Below the pieces are notes generated by a model. It was given only the letters and a program-made list of their open reading frames with translations, had not been told where the DNA came from and did no database searches. The position numbers were made by a program, and so were the translations under genes. Shown here one piece after another: positions 13,530 to 21,588 of a DNA stretch of 34,231 nt. The number at the start of each line of letters is the position of its first letter. The first letter of the stretch is position 1. The stretch is taken from the IMG/VR virus record IMGVR_UViG_3300037141_000051, positions 1-34,231 of that record. One strand, 5' to 3'. This DNA comes from a virus.

Positions 13530-15202
13530 TTGGGCGCTATCCCACCATCAGGCGACCAGACATAAGCGCCCGGCTTGGTTGGGCCTTGCGCGCCTTCCAT
13601 CCCCTTGAGCGGCCCGATCTCTTTCTTGACGTTCTGGACGTAGCCCGAGAGCGGGTTAGCCTTCATCCACGACTGCTCGAAGGATTGCGGGTTTTGCCAG
13701 CCGTTTGCCTTGGCCGCCGTGAAATCGCTCGGGAGGTTTTGCGCCTGACGAAGCGTTGCAACGTCTTCTGACAGCATTTGAAGGTTTGCTTCCGGCGTAA
13801 GATTTGGGCCTTCCTTATTTAGAGATGTGGTCTTAAATTCCATCTGCGCAAATCGCGGCTGCGTAGCTTTAAGTTGCTGCAAGCTTTCAGCAACGTTTTC
13901 GTGCATCGCAATTTGGACATCACTGACCGTTGCCGTCATCGGCAGTTTTATTCCAGTGGTGGAATAAAGCCCCGCCAGAAATGCAGCTTTGTCGGTCGTG
14001 AATGCGCCGGTTTCAACTTTCTTCATTGCACCGGCCATCGTCATCAGCCGTTGCTCAGCTTGCGCGGCCGGTGCAATTGAATTATTCCAATCCGTCTCCG
14101 TCTTCTGCCAAGCCGGGATTGCTTCCTTGAGCTGCGCCGGGTTAGTCGGAAGCGCACCCTGCTCCGATACGGGCGGAATCGTGGTACCCGAGGCCGTCTT
14201 GATCGGCTCCGTGGTGCCGGGACCGGGCTTGAGCTCGCCGGGGGGATTCAGGAGGGGGCCAAGGTTGGCCTGGTTCTTGGCGGTTTCCTCTGCCCCGGCC
14301 TTGGCGCCTGCGATAGTGGCTTGGTTTTCGGCATAGCCCGGCAGGGTGCCCGCAAACCGCTGGTTAAACGTGGCGGCCGGCGGTTGTGCGGCAGATGGCT
14401 GGGCAGAGGGGGGCGCGCCCGCTGGCGGCTGCGGGGCGTTCTGGATGGATGCGCTGGGAGGAGGTGCCCCAGGCCCTAGAAACAGCTCTCCGTTCGGCAA
14501 AATGCTGCCCTGCTTCTGGGGGGCGGGCAGCGGAACAGCGCCTGTGGGGCTTACTGTGCCCGTCAGGCGGGGCGGGCCGGAGGGGGGCGAGGGCTGACCG
14601 GGTTGCCCTTGAATCGACGGAAAAACGTACCCATCCTTCGTGGCCGCTTGGGTAGCAGCCGAAGTCAACGCCGGTACTGCGGCGGGATTGTTACGGCCGG
14701 CGAGCTCCAGGTCGCGCTGGGCCTGTCCGGCTGGTGTCGTCGGCTGTGGATTCGTCAGAAGAGGCTGGCCGCCCCCCGGTTGTCCCACCGTATTATTTGG
14801 CCGCACTTCCTGCGGCTCATTGAGCTGCAATCCGGCCTTTTGGGCCATCTGCATACCCTGCATCCGAACGATCGGGTCTGGGCTGCGCAGCATTTTCGAG
14901 ACAATGCCACCCGGCGCAACCTGGTCGAAGACCTTGGCCATATTCTCGGTCGACCCGGAATAGGCTTTCGCCAACTGCGAGATGGCATCGCTTTTGATAT
15001 ATTGCCCGGTCCCAGTCTGGGCCACTCGAGCGAGCGCCTGCCACGGCGAAGCCGGGGCCGTGCTCAGACCGCCTTGGATGAGCGCCTGCCCCAACTGGAT
15101 ATCGGGCGTGGCAGCGGCAACGGCCGGGTCAAGGCCGAACATGGCGGCTTCGTTGCCGCCTTGGCCGCCCATCAGTGCTGCGGTGAGGGATGATGCGGCC
15201 AT
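13526..15202 (-). CDS. Internal virion protein, Pro/Ala/Gln-rich, 558 aa
   Basis: The N-terminal 110 residues (MAASSLTAALMGGQGGNEAA; WQALARVAQTGTGQYIKSDA) are helical and resemble other phage internal proteins. The middle, about residues 120-345, is a long low-complexity linker rich in P, A, G and Q, such as PPSAQPSAAQPPA. The C-terminal 200 residues are helical (ENVAESLQQLKATQPRFAQM) and end in PGAYVWSPDGGIAPK. The length and order in the block of 169-, 558- and 692-residue proteins match the ejection-protein cluster of podoviruses. I see no enzymatic motif. The start is ATG 15202, immediately after the stop of the preceding gene. Confidence 0.66.
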   Translation of the reverse strand: MAASSLTAALMGGQGGNEAAMFGLDPAVAAATPDIQLGQALIQGGLSTAPASPWQALARVAQTGTGQYIKSDAISQLAKAYSGSTENMAKVFDQVAPGGIVSKMLRSPDPIVRMQGMQMAQKAGLQLNEPQEVRPNNTVGQPGGGQPLLTNPQPTTPAGQAQRDLELAGRNNPAAVPALTSAATQAATKDGYVFPSIQGQPGQPSPPSGPPRLTGTVSPTGAVPLPAPQKQGSILPNGELFLGPGAPPPSASIQNAPQPPAGAPPSAQPSAAQPPAATFNQRFAGTLPGYAENQATIAGAKAGAEETAKNQANLGPLLNPPGELKPGPGTTEPIKTASGTTIPPVSEQGALPTNPAQLKEAIPAWQKTETDWNNSIAPAAQAEQRLMTMAGAMKKVETGAFTTDKAAFLAGLYSTTGIKLPMTATVSDVQIAMHENVAESLQQLKATQPRFAQMEFKTTSLNKEGPNLTPEANLQMLSEDVATLRQAQNLPSDFTAAKANGWQNPQSFEQSWMKANPLSGYVQNVKKEIGPLKGMEGAQGPTKPGAYVWSPDGGIAPK

Positions 15203-15712
15203 TTAGGCAAACAGTCCTGCGAGGAGGGGAAGAATATCGGCAATGCTAAAGCTTGCGCCAGCATCGGCGACAGCCGGCGCAGCGGAGGCCGCCACATCGG
15301 CCGCGATGGGCGCGCCAGCCGCATAGGCATCGGTCGCAGCGGCACCACCGCCCCCTAGGAGGTCGGAGATCGACCCAATGCCGGGGTAGGCAACCGGCGC
15401 TGAACCGAAAGCCGAACCCGCCGCAGCAGTATTGGCTGCGGCAGCCCCGCCAACTGGCACCGCTGCTGCCGCTGCTGGCTTAAGATAATTCGCCCCCGCC
15501 AGAACGGCCGAACTCCCCAAGCCAGCCAAGCCGCCCCACATGGCGTTATTCTGCTGGAGTTGCGCTTGATAGTTCTGTTCCGCCGCGTTCTGCGAGTTCT
15601 GATAGGCCCCGATGACGTTCGTGGGCTGCAGCGACGATGGGCTAAAGCCGCTGGGCTGTGTGATCCCAGGGGCATTTGGCGACATCAATGCAAGAGCAAG
15701 GGGTGAGGTCAT
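15203..15712 (-). CDS. Alanine/glycine-rich internal virion protein, 169 aa
   Basis: The first 55 residues contain a polar helix rich in N and Q (GAYQNSQNAAEQNYQAQLQQ), followed by a Trp/Gly turn (NAMWGGLAGLGSSAVLAGAN). The remainder is nearly all small residues (A, G, S) and ends in a hydrophobic helix (SIADILPLLAGLFA). This composition is typical of small podovirus internal proteins that insert in the host envelope during ejection. The gene sits between two others of similar style, with direct stop/start contact on both sides. Confidence 0.62.
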   Translation of the reverse strand: MTSPLALALMSPNAPGITQPSGFSPSSLQPTNVIGAYQNSQNAAEQNYQAQLQQNNAMWGGLAGLGSSAVLAGANYLKPAAAAAVPVGGAAAANTAAAGSAFGSAPVAYPGIGSISDLLGGGGAAATDAYAAGAPIAADVAASAAPAVADAGASFSIADILPLLAGLFA

Positions 15713-16497
15713 TAGGCAACCCCCGTCGCTGCATTGGCGGTTCCGTTGTAAATCTGGCTCAGGAGGTTCAACGGATTGGACTGGACCGTCTGTTGCTGGC
15801 CGATCTGCTGGTTCTGACCGAGCAGCGCCAGGTTATAGAGGTTCGATCCGGCCGTTGCGCCCTGCGCCGTGGCATTGTTGGCGGCGGCCGTGTAGCCCTG
15901 ATTTTGCGTGTTCGCCAGTTGGGTTTGAGCGTTCCCATAGGCCGAACTACCGAGCGGAATACCCTGCCGCGATAGCTGGTCCTGCAAGTCGGTCTGCTGC
16001 TGCTGGTAGGTCGGTTGGAGAAACCCGGCCTGCTCGTTGTAGACCGCATTAGCGACGCTGCTATCGGTCGCTTGCGGTCCTGCCGCAATAGTGTTCTGAT
16101 TTACGCCGGATGTATTGAGCGGCACGGCGGTCGAGGATTGCGCGGCCGTGGCGAGATTATTCGCGGTCCCGGCGAGGTTATTGCCGGTCCCGATCAGATT
16201 GCTCTCAAGCCCGGCCTGTTGGCTCTGTACCCCGAGTTGCTGGCCCTGCACCGTTTGTTGCTGATTATACAATGACTGCGCCAATGGCGTCAGCGATGTG
16301 TTCTGCGTCCACTGCGGGACAACCTGACCTGTGTTTGGGTCGGTGTAAGTCCCGCTCTGGGTATAGTTGGTCGAACCGCCCGGCCCAGTGGTGCCAACAA
16401 GGCTACCGGCCTGCGTATCAACGTTCGATCCAGTTTGTGCCGCCGCAGTGACGGCCGGCGAGGGAGCGGCGGGAGCCGTCGGTTGGGATTTGCCCAA
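15712..16497 (-). CDS. Gln/Asn-rich virion-associated protein, 261 aa
   Basis: The start is TTG 16497, with AGAGGA eight bases upstream. No ATG or GTG is available at this position. After a Pro/Ala-rich leader (GKSQPTAPAAPSPAVTAAAQ) the protein is dominated by Q, N, T and A helices: LYNQQQTVQGQQLGVQSQQA, TYQQQQTDLQDQLSRQGIPL and GSSAYGNAQTQLANTQNQGY. The 'RQGIPLGSSAYGNAQTQL' segment recurs in phage internal or tail-tip proteins. It is probably part of the ejectosome or tail hub. The first 80 bases overlap the end of the acetyltransferase gene. Confidence 0.66.
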   Translation of the reverse strand: MGKSQPTAPAAPSPAVTAAAQTGSNVDTQAGSLVGTTGPGGSTNYTQSGTYTDPNTGQVVPQWTQNTSLTPLAQSLYNQQQTVQGQQLGVQSQQAGLESNLIGTGNNLAGTANNLATAAQSSTAVPLNTSGVNQNTIAAGPQATDSSVANAVYNEQAGFLQPTYQQQQTDLQDQLSRQGIPLGSSAYGNAQTQLANTQNQGYTAAANNATAQGATAGSNLYNLALLGQNQQIGQQQTVQSNPLNLLSQIYNGTANAATGVA

Positions 16498-16912
16498 ATT
16501 GATATTCCTCTGCTACCCATCGGGCGGCGTCTTTCGCCAAAAGCCCGTAGGTCACGGCGTCACCCGTCGGCAAAGCGTCGGGGTGATAGCCTTCCTGTGT
16601 GAATCCGAGACGGCAGAGGAATGCCCTGGCGGGCTGGTTCGTGGCCTCGGTGACCGCCGTTAGGCGTTTGCATCCTAGTTGTTTGAAGGGGTATCTTAAA
16701 ATTACAGCGATGGTCTGACGTGTCGCCCAGCGCGGCGTTGACGTGACGAACGTAATCTCGATGTTCGGATGGCGATAGTTGTTGAAAAGTGCGACGGCGA
16801 CTATTTCAGAGTTTCGCGCTACGCCGATGGCAACAGATAGCCCAAAGTCTGGTACGCCTAGACGCGCGCCAGCCCATTGGGCGAGTTCTTTGTCGTAACC
16901 GAATACAAGCAA
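16418..16912 (-). CDS. GNAT-family acetyltransferase-like protein, 164 aa
   Basis: The central part shows the GNAT layout: IGVARNSEIVAVALFNNYRH (beta strands 2-4), ILRYPFKQLGCKRLTAVTEA (helix and strand before the acetyl-CoA site) and NQPARAFLCRLGFTQEGYHP (the typical 'N-x-x-A-x-x-F-x-x-x-L-G-F-x-x-E-G' segment). These enzymes move acetyl groups to amines. The start is TTG 16912, just after the stop of the preceding gene. Copies of this family occur among head-tail genes of many podoviruses with unknown substrate; a virion or host protein is possible. The C-terminal 26 codons overlap the next gene and are probably extra. Confidence 0.82.
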   Translation of the reverse strand: MLVFGYDKELAQWAGARLGVPDFGLSVAIGVARNSEIVAVALFNNYRHPNIEITFVTSTPRWATRQTIAVILRYPFKQLGCKRLTAVTEATNQPARAFLCRLGFTQEGYHPDALPTGDAVTYGLLAKDAARWVAEEYQFGQIPTDGSRRSLAGRHCGGTNWIER

Positions 16913-16915
16913 ATG

Positions 16916-17254
16916 TCACCCGTTCGGTGCGGTTTGTCCGCCGACCGGGAAAACCGTTTGACCACCGAGTCCGCTGCCGGCTGGGAACACTGTTTGGCCG
17001 CTGGCTGGACTGGAACCCCCATTAAGATAAGCGCGCCCAAGAGGCGTACTCGCGGCGTTTGCAAACAACTGCCCAAGCGGCCCCATATTTTGCCCGTTTT
17101 GCATGAGGCTCGTCAAAAGCGGGTTTTGTGGCGGCATACCAGGAATAGATTGCTGGGATGACGGGCCGGAACCGCCATTTGCCCCATCGATTAATGGAGT
17201 ACCGCTTCCATTAATCGCATTTGCCCATGGCAATTGCATTGCGCCTATTCTCAT
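16916..17254 (-). CDS. Small late protein with QTVFP repeats, 112 aa
   Basis: ATG 17254 overlaps the stop of the tail hub/stabilisation gene (ATGA). The frame is open further upstream, but that part is antisense to known coding sequence. The product, starting MRIGAMQLPWANAINGSGTP, is Gly/Pro/Ser-rich and ends with two copies of GQTVFP separated by nine residues (PAGSGLG...), then GGQTAPNG. It has no recognisable domain. Low-complexity proteins at this place may be linkers or minor virion components. The stop is four bases before the acetyltransferase start. Confidence 0.5.
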   Translation of the reverse strand: MRIGAMQLPWANAINGSGTPLIDGANGGSGPSSQQSIPGMPPQNPLLTSLMQNGQNMGPLGQLFANAASTPLGRAYLNGGSSPASGQTVFPAGSGLGGQTVFPVGGQTAPNG

Positions 17255-18810
17255 AGAGCATCGCCTTGTTGGAATTTGAAGTCCGTCCGCAGCCAAGACG
17301 CGCCCTGCGTAGCCGAGAACGACAGCGCCCCCGATATCGCAACCCCCGTCCCACCAGCCGCGTGCCAAAGTGTGCTCAAAATGGGCGACGGCGACCATGG
17401 ACTTGTGTCCCACGGAGATATATCCCACGGAGACCCCGCCGCCCCGGTCGCAACTGCCACAGAGATATTTATATCGCCGTAGTCATACCCAAGCCCGAAC
17501 GAATAGGCCACCTGACCGTTGGATTGCACGATCGGCCGCGCCGCCGTGATCAGTTTCCGTTCCGGGCTCTGAAATGTATTCCAAGACTGCTGCGCATTGG
17601 CGACCACCGGGCCGAGCACGTCAAGCGTTCCCACGTCCGCCTGATAGACAACGCCGGCCGCCCCGCCGAAGTACAGAACATTCTTGAACAGCCCGAAACA
17701 CGTACCATTCATGTTGATAAATCGGCACCAGGGCGAGACTTGCTGCGCCGTGTTCGGGTCAATATATGTAATGCCGGTATTCTGGACGTGCTGCGAGAAT
17801 GTCCCGTCAGGATTCGGAATGTTGAAGATCAGCCGGCGACCGGCCGGATAATAGAGCGCCTGCCATCCGAACGCCCCCGCATTGGCCTGCACCGCCGCCT
17901 GCACTGCCCCGGATACCTTGGACCTCGGCGGGATGCGCCCTTCCCGCAAGGCCACCAACTGCTGCGATAGCGGCACATGATCGTCATACGTGGTCAGGAA
18001 CGCCTCGGCACCGTAGTTGCAAACCGCCCTTGGCGATACTGGAGGCGATATGCGATAGATGCCGATCAGTTGCCAGTTGTTCACGTCCGAAGGGTCGTTG
18101 CCGTAATAGATCAGCACGTCCCCAGACGACATGATGAAGGCGATGAAATCCAGAACGCCATTGCCGCCGTCATGGCTGTACGTGATGGTCGCGATCAAGT
18201 TTCCGCCGTGGGGCGTGAACGCTGACAGATCATAGAACGTCAGCGCACCAGAGATGGAATTGAGCAGCGCGTAATAGAACCCGGTCGAATTGCTCGCCCA
18301 CGTAAACAGCCGGTTCTGATAGATGCACCCGCCGATCAGAGAACTTAGCGTGACACCGGTAAAGCTCGCATTGCCAATCGTGCTGCCGTTGTAAACCTGC
18401 GCCGTGTCATTGCCGTTGAAGAAAAACAGCTTTCCCAGGAAAGCCGCCGTCTGCCATTCGCTGGAACCATATCCGCTGCCAAGCGCCACGCCTACCGCGC
18501 CGGAAGCCGATATGTCATAAATACTGTCATCGCACGCGGCTAGAAACTTGTTCGTGCTGCCGCTGCTATATTCGATCAGCGTATTGACGGCCCCGCCGCT
18601 CCCCATTCTCGTCGCGTATGACGTATAGCCATTGCGAACGATGACACCGCCGGCATCCGGGAACCAGTTATCCAGCAGCACCGCATCGGCCGGGTCCATC
18701 GCATCGAGCGCATCGCGTGTGTTCCAGCCCTTAACCGGCGAGATGAGCGGCGGGGTTGGCTGTGCGAGATTCTGCGATGCGAATTTGATGCGGTCGGCGC
18801 GGGAGAGCAC
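17251..18810 (-). CDS. Packaged-DNA stabilisation / tail hub protein (P22 gp10-like), 519 aa
   Basis: The sequence is beta-rich with repeated aromatic strands (AVLLDNWFPDAGGVIVRNGY, GKLFFFNGNDTAQVYNG, YGNDPSDVNNWQLIGIYRIS, FGWQALYYPAGRRLIFNIPN). This 'NWFPD...VRNG' opening and propeller-like pattern is shared by a family of phage proteins that close the portal vertex after packaging and connect to the tail spike. The start is GTG 18810, directly after the stop of the adaptor gene. The C-terminus carries an SPWDISPWDTSPWSPSP repeat. Order after the adaptor protein fits head completion. The specific P22 equivalence is inference. Confidence 0.75.
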   Translation of the reverse strand: MLSRADRIKFASQNLAQPTPPLISPVKGWNTRDALDAMDPADAVLLDNWFPDAGGVIVRNGYTSYATRMGSGGAVNTLIEYSSGSTNKFLAACDDSIYDISASGAVGVALGSGYGSSEWQTAAFLGKLFFFNGNDTAQVYNGSTIGNASFTGVTLSSLIGGCIYQNRLFTWASNSTGFYYALLNSISGALTFYDLSAFTPHGGNLIATITYSHDGGNGVLDFIAFIMSSGDVLIYYGNDPSDVNNWQLIGIYRISPPVSPRAVCNYGAEAFLTTYDDHVPLSQQLVALREGRIPPRSKVSGAVQAAVQANAGAFGWQALYYPAGRRLIFNIPNPDGTFSQHVQNTGITYIDPNTAQQVSPWCRFINMNGTCFGLFKNVLYFGGAAGVVYQADVGTLDVLGPVVANAQQSWNTFQSPERKLITAARPIVQSNGQVAYSFGLGYDYGDINISVAVATGAAGSPWDISPWDTSPWSPSPILSTLWHAAGGTGVAISGALSFSATQGASWLRTDFKFQQGDAL

Positions 18811-19764
18811 TTAGGACCCCACAACATTGCCGAAATCAGTTTCGGGCAAATTCCAGGGACCAAGTAAGGACAACCTATTCCCCGGCGTCAGATCAAGTAT
18901 GGCCTGCCCGCCATCCTTCGCTGTGGCCTTGGAGACTTGGCGGTCGTATTCGTCCAGTTCTTCCGCGTAGCTGAAACCGAGCCGTCGCATCATGCGCCAG
19001 CGGATGCCGAGCGTAATCAGGTACTCATCCAGCACGCCTACGTCAGTATCGGCCATCCATGTGGTCTGGAGCGTGCCACTCTGCGACTTGCACCACGCAT
19101 TTGAAACGTATTCAAAGACCAGCGCAGAGCCATTGTCGGTCGGCACCGGGTCGATCGAGAAAACCTGATTGCCGCCGATTTCACGAAATCGGAACCGGCG
19201 CTGAATGGACGCTTTGCCGATGACGCTGGACTTGTAGAGTTGCCACTGTTGCGGGCTTTGCGGGCCGCGCATTGCCCAAAACCGGGAACGGTCCCAGAGC
19301 GTATTGTCGATAACGCGCTGAAATCCGGTCGGCAGCGGATAGTCGGACTGACCGAATGTGAACTGTCCGGCGCCGGTCGTGGTCGCTGCCACGTTCATGG
19401 TGACGGTGCCGGCCCCGGAATTGACCGCTGACACGATCGAGTTGTTCGGCAATCCGGTCCCAAATCCGTACCACGTCAAGGGCGCAACGGCGGTAATACC
19501 AGTGAGCCCGCTGATGACCGCAACCCCGCCAGGGCCGGTATTCGCCACGGTGCCGGCCTGCTGGGCTACCGCCGCAGTGACGAAATCGTATTCCGCGATC
19601 ATCGCCACCCAGCCGTTTTCCGGCTTACGGGCGAGGCTTTCCCCTGCCAATTGCGCAGCGGCGAGCAGGCGAATGGCCGTCTCGTCGGTGTTGCCGACGA
19701 TTGCGGTAGGCGCCGCAAGCGCAAGATCGTTGGCAACTTCTGTGCATATCGACAACAAACTCAT
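18811..19764 (-). CDS. Head-tail adaptor / tail tubular protein A-like, 317 aa
   Basis: The N-terminus (MSLLSICTEVANDLALAAPT) is the helical start of the gp4/gp11-like adaptor family that binds the portal ring. The sequence then has WVAMIAEYDFVTAAVAQQAG, DYPLPTGFQRVIDNTLWDRS, the 'GPQSPQQWQLYK' segment and RRFRFREIGGNQVFSIDPVP. These are all typical of this family. The C-terminal helix region (ITLGIRWRMMRRLGFSYAEE) also matches. It contributes the first ring of the short tail below the portal. The position just before the stabilisation protein agrees. A glycine-rich insertion around residues 68-125 is longer than I would expect. Confidence 0.82.
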   Translation of the reverse strand: MSLLSICTEVANDLALAAPTAIVGNTDETAIRLLAAAQLAGESLARKPENGWVAMIAEYDFVTAAVAQQAGTVANTGPGGVAVISGLTGITAVAPLTWYGFGTGLPNNSIVSAVNSGAGTVTMNVAATTTGAGQFTFGQSDYPLPTGFQRVIDNTLWDRSRFWAMRGPQSPQQWQLYKSSVIGKASIQRRFRFREIGGNQVFSIDPVPTDNGSALVFEYVSNAWCKSQSGTLQTTWMADTDVGVLDEYLITLGIRWRMMRRLGFSYAEELDEYDRQVSKATAKDGGQAILDLTPGNRLSLLGPWNLPETDFGNVVGS

Positions 19765-19946
19765 TTCTTGCGACCGAGCTCAGCCATGGCGAATTTCGGC
19801 TTCGCTGCTTTATTTGCAACGGCGATGGCTTCACCCTCAGGAACGCCGCTCTTGAGAATAGCATTCGCCTGCTTGGCGGCTTTTGCCGCCTTGGATGGCG
19901 ACAAGCCCTTATTGTGTTTCTTGAATGACTTGCCGCCCCAAGGCAT
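19761..19946 (-). CDS. Small lysine-rich phage protein, 61 aa
   Basis: ATG 19946 to the stop overlapping the adaptor start (ATGA at 19761-19764). The peptide starts MPWGGKSFKKHNKGLSPSKA, followed by alternating Ala/Lys helix (KAAKQANAILKSGVPEGEA). 'PWGGKSFKKHN..L' is a recurring start of very small basic phage proteins, often annotated as hypothetical. The charge suggests DNA or virion binding, an inference. Chained overlaps with both neighbours support translation. Confidence 0.7.
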   Translation of the reverse strand: MPWGGKSFKKHNKGLSPSKAAKAAKQANAILKSGVPEGEAIAVANKAAKPKFAMAELGRKK

Positions 19947-20258
19947 CAGTTTGCCCTTTCGCCATGCTGGTTGACGATGACGGGCTTCTTGCGGTCAGCC
20001 TTGCGCTGCTCCAACTCAAGAGCGCGGATGCGCTTGTCCATCTGCACCAGCGCGGCGCGCACCGTCATGGCGCCGTCAAGATTTTCGACCGAGCCGACAA
20101 CGGACCCCCGTAATTCCTCCAAATTATGGATCATATTTATAATCAACTCTTCCTCGCTCATATCAGTTTGCCCTTTCGCCGTGCTGGTTGACGATGACGG
20201 GCTTCTTGCGGTCAGCCTTGCGCTGGGCAAGTTCCAGAGCACGGATGCGTTTATCTTG
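19945..20258 (-). repeat. Direct repeat of about 95 bp, two copies 217 bp apart
   Basis: Copy A is at about 19945-20041 and copy B at about 20162-20258. The first 64 bases, beginning atcagtttgccctttcgcc, differ at one position that I can see. Similarity then falls across the next 30 bases. The repeat encodes the shared C-termini of two adjacent small proteins. Confidence 0.88.
19946..20161 (-). CDS. Small helical protein, 71 aa; paralogue of the upstream gene
   Basis: The start is ATG 20161 (MSEEELIINMIHNLEELRG), overlapping the stop of the upstream gene. The central and C-terminal parts, QMDKRIRALELEQRKADRKK followed by PVIVNQHGERAN, are nearly identical to those of the gene at 20163-20429. 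The N-terminal halves differ. The helix 'KRIRALELEQRKADR' looks like a coiled coil, suggesting an oligomer. Function is unknown. The pair looks like a tandem duplication of a 3' end. Confidence 0.65.
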   Translation of the reverse strand: MSEEELIINMIHNLEELRGSVVGSVENLDGAMTVRAALVQMDKRIRALELEQRKADRKKPVIVNQHGERAN

Positions 20259-20429
20259 CTGGTGAACTACATCAATCGCCATTCTTAGACCTTGATCCAT
20301 CTTCTCGACCGCATCCATGAGATGAATGCAAATGTCTTCAATATTTTGAAGATGATGCCGGCGAGACGGATTGCCTATACTCTTTGCTAGCGTAAGATCA
20401 GCGGGAACAAACTTAATGGTTTCTGTCAT
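20163..20429 (-). CDS. Small helical protein, 88 aa; paralogue of the downstream gene
   Basis: The ATG at 20429 gives MTETIKFVPADLTLAKSIGN, then a helical segment with LQNIEDICIHLMDAVEKMDQ. It shares its last 31 residues almost exactly with the 71-aa neighbour (QDKRIRALELAQRKADRKKP). No domain is recognised. It follows the 248-residue gene at 20453-21199 with a 23-base gap containing a weak AT-rich hairpin (ATCCTA/TAGGAT). Confidence 0.65.
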   Translation of the reverse strand: MTETIKFVPADLTLAKSIGNPSRRHHLQNIEDICIHLMDAVEKMDQGLRMAIDVVHQQDKRIRALELAQRKADRKKPVIVNQHGERAN

Positions 20430-20452
20430 TTACAGTATCCTAGAGTTTAGGA

Positions 20453-21199
20453 TTAAGCAGCGTCCGGCTGCTTTGCAGCATTCGGTGGACGCCCGCGCCG
20501 CTTGGGAGCCGCGAAGTCATTGAGCGACGAGGACGCAATCGCCTGTGGCGCGTTCTGCTGCGCAATCTGCACCGGATCGCTCATGCCTGGAATGTACGAT
20601 GCAATGGCGTTCGGGGCGTTCTTGGTGGTCTGCAACTCGCTGTGAAGCTGGTTCACCAGCGCACTGAGCTGATCGACCTTCGCCTCCAACTCGACATTGC
20701 GGGACTCGAATTTCGCATTCTGGGCCTGCAATTGCGAGGTCAAGGCGCCGGCCTCGGCATCGTCCAGAAACGCGAGGGCCGCATTTCGCAGCGCCATGCC
20801 GCCCATGCCGATGCGTTGTACGTCCAGATCGCCCATCTTGGCGAGGTCATCGACGGTGCGGAAACCAAGATGCTTGAGCTCCATGATATGCCCCGGCTTG
20901 AGGCGCGGCCAATCCTCGAGCGGCGTGCCAACCGCCGATATGGTCTGCCCGGCCTTGAAAGCCTCGTATTCCTTGGGAAACCGCTGGATATATTCCTGCG
21001 TTACCTTGAATACCGGCTTGGTGTGCGGATTGCCGGGGAAGATCAGTTCGACCCGCTCCTCGTCCACGCAGATAAGGCGCCCCTCACGTTCGGAGGCTAC
21101 GCGATCTTCGCTGGTGGCAATGTGGAACCTGGGCCAGCAGCGTTCCTCGCCGGGTCCAAACGAGTTAGTTCGGGTAAATGCGCCGTTCGCTACAGACAT
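20453..21199 (-). CDS. Phage structural-region protein with coiled coil, 248 aa
   Basis: The start is ATG 21199 (MSVANGAFTRTNSFGPGEER). A longer open frame lies upstream without homology. Residues 60-115 contain VFKVTQEYIQRFPKEYEAFK and QTISAVGTPLEDWPRLKPGH. A following 'LKHLGFRTVDDLAKMGD' segment resembles a helix-hairpin-helix-like motif. Residues about 155-190 form a coiled coil (SRNVELEAKVDQLSALVNQL). The end is a basic AT-hook-like KRRGRPP segment. This domain order is found in a conserved head-region protein of podoviruses infecting Proteobacteria, as I recall. The role is unknown; DNA contact through KRRGRPP is an inference. Confidence 0.68.
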   Translation of the reverse strand: MSVANGAFTRTNSFGPGEERCWPRFHIATSEDRVASEREGRLICVDEERVELIFPGNPHTKPVFKVTQEYIQRFPKEYEAFKAGQTISAVGTPLEDWPRLKPGHIMELKHLGFRTVDDLAKMGDLDVQRIGMGGMALRNAALAFLDDAEAGALTSQLQAQNAKFESRNVELEAKVDQLSALVNQLHSELQTTKNAPNAIASYIPGMSDPVQIAQQNAPQAIASSSLNDFAAPKRRGRPPNAAKQPDAA

Positions 21200-21216
21200 G
21201 CAGTGAGCCTTTCCTT

Positions 21217-21573
21217 TTACGCGCCGAGAATGGCAATAACCGTCACGCCATCGCCATAGAGGACGCACGACTTGCCAGATGCAAGCGCGATAGCGGCATT
21301 TTTCGCAGCACCCTGGATCGTCCCGCCGACCGGGGGATAGATCGAAAGCGCGTTCGGGCCGGAATTGTAGATCGCATAGAACGCCTCAACGTTCGGCAGG
21401 ATGATGCCTTGGTTAGCGCTGGCGACCGTCACGTTCGCCGCATTGCCGGTGAGTTTGGTCGCGGTGCCCTGCGTAGACCCGGCAGCCGCAAACGTCGCAA
21501 TCGGGTCAAGACCCAATCTATTCGCCAATGCCGCCGGCATTCCGACAGCCATTAATTCACTCTTGAGAGCCAT
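21217..21573 (-). CDS. Small virion-associated protein, 118 aa
   Basis: The start MALKSELMAVGMPAALANRL is followed by a beta-rich body: GSTQGTATKLTGNAANVTVA, IILPNVEAFYAIYNSGPNAL and SIYPPVGGTIQGAA. It closes with SCVLYGDGVTVIAILGA. The pattern 'ELMGLGMPAAxAxxLG...TQGTAT...ILP...YVPVG' is shared with a family of small head-region proteins that probably decorate or stabilise the virion. No enzymatic residues are present. ATG 21573 is 15 bases downstream of the glycosyltransferase stop. Confidence 0.68.
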   Translation of the reverse strand: MALKSELMAVGMPAALANRLGLDPIATFAAAGSTQGTATKLTGNAANVTVASANQGIILPNVEAFYAIYNSGPNALSIYPPVGGTIQGAAKNAAIALASGKSCVLYGDGVTVIAILGA

Positions 21574-21588
21574 GATCGTTAGTCCTTG

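Noticed and set aside
20430-20452. Intrinsic terminator at the ATCCTA/TAGGAT hairpin
   Set aside because: The stem is only six AT-rich pairs and has no T-run. The next gene follows directly.
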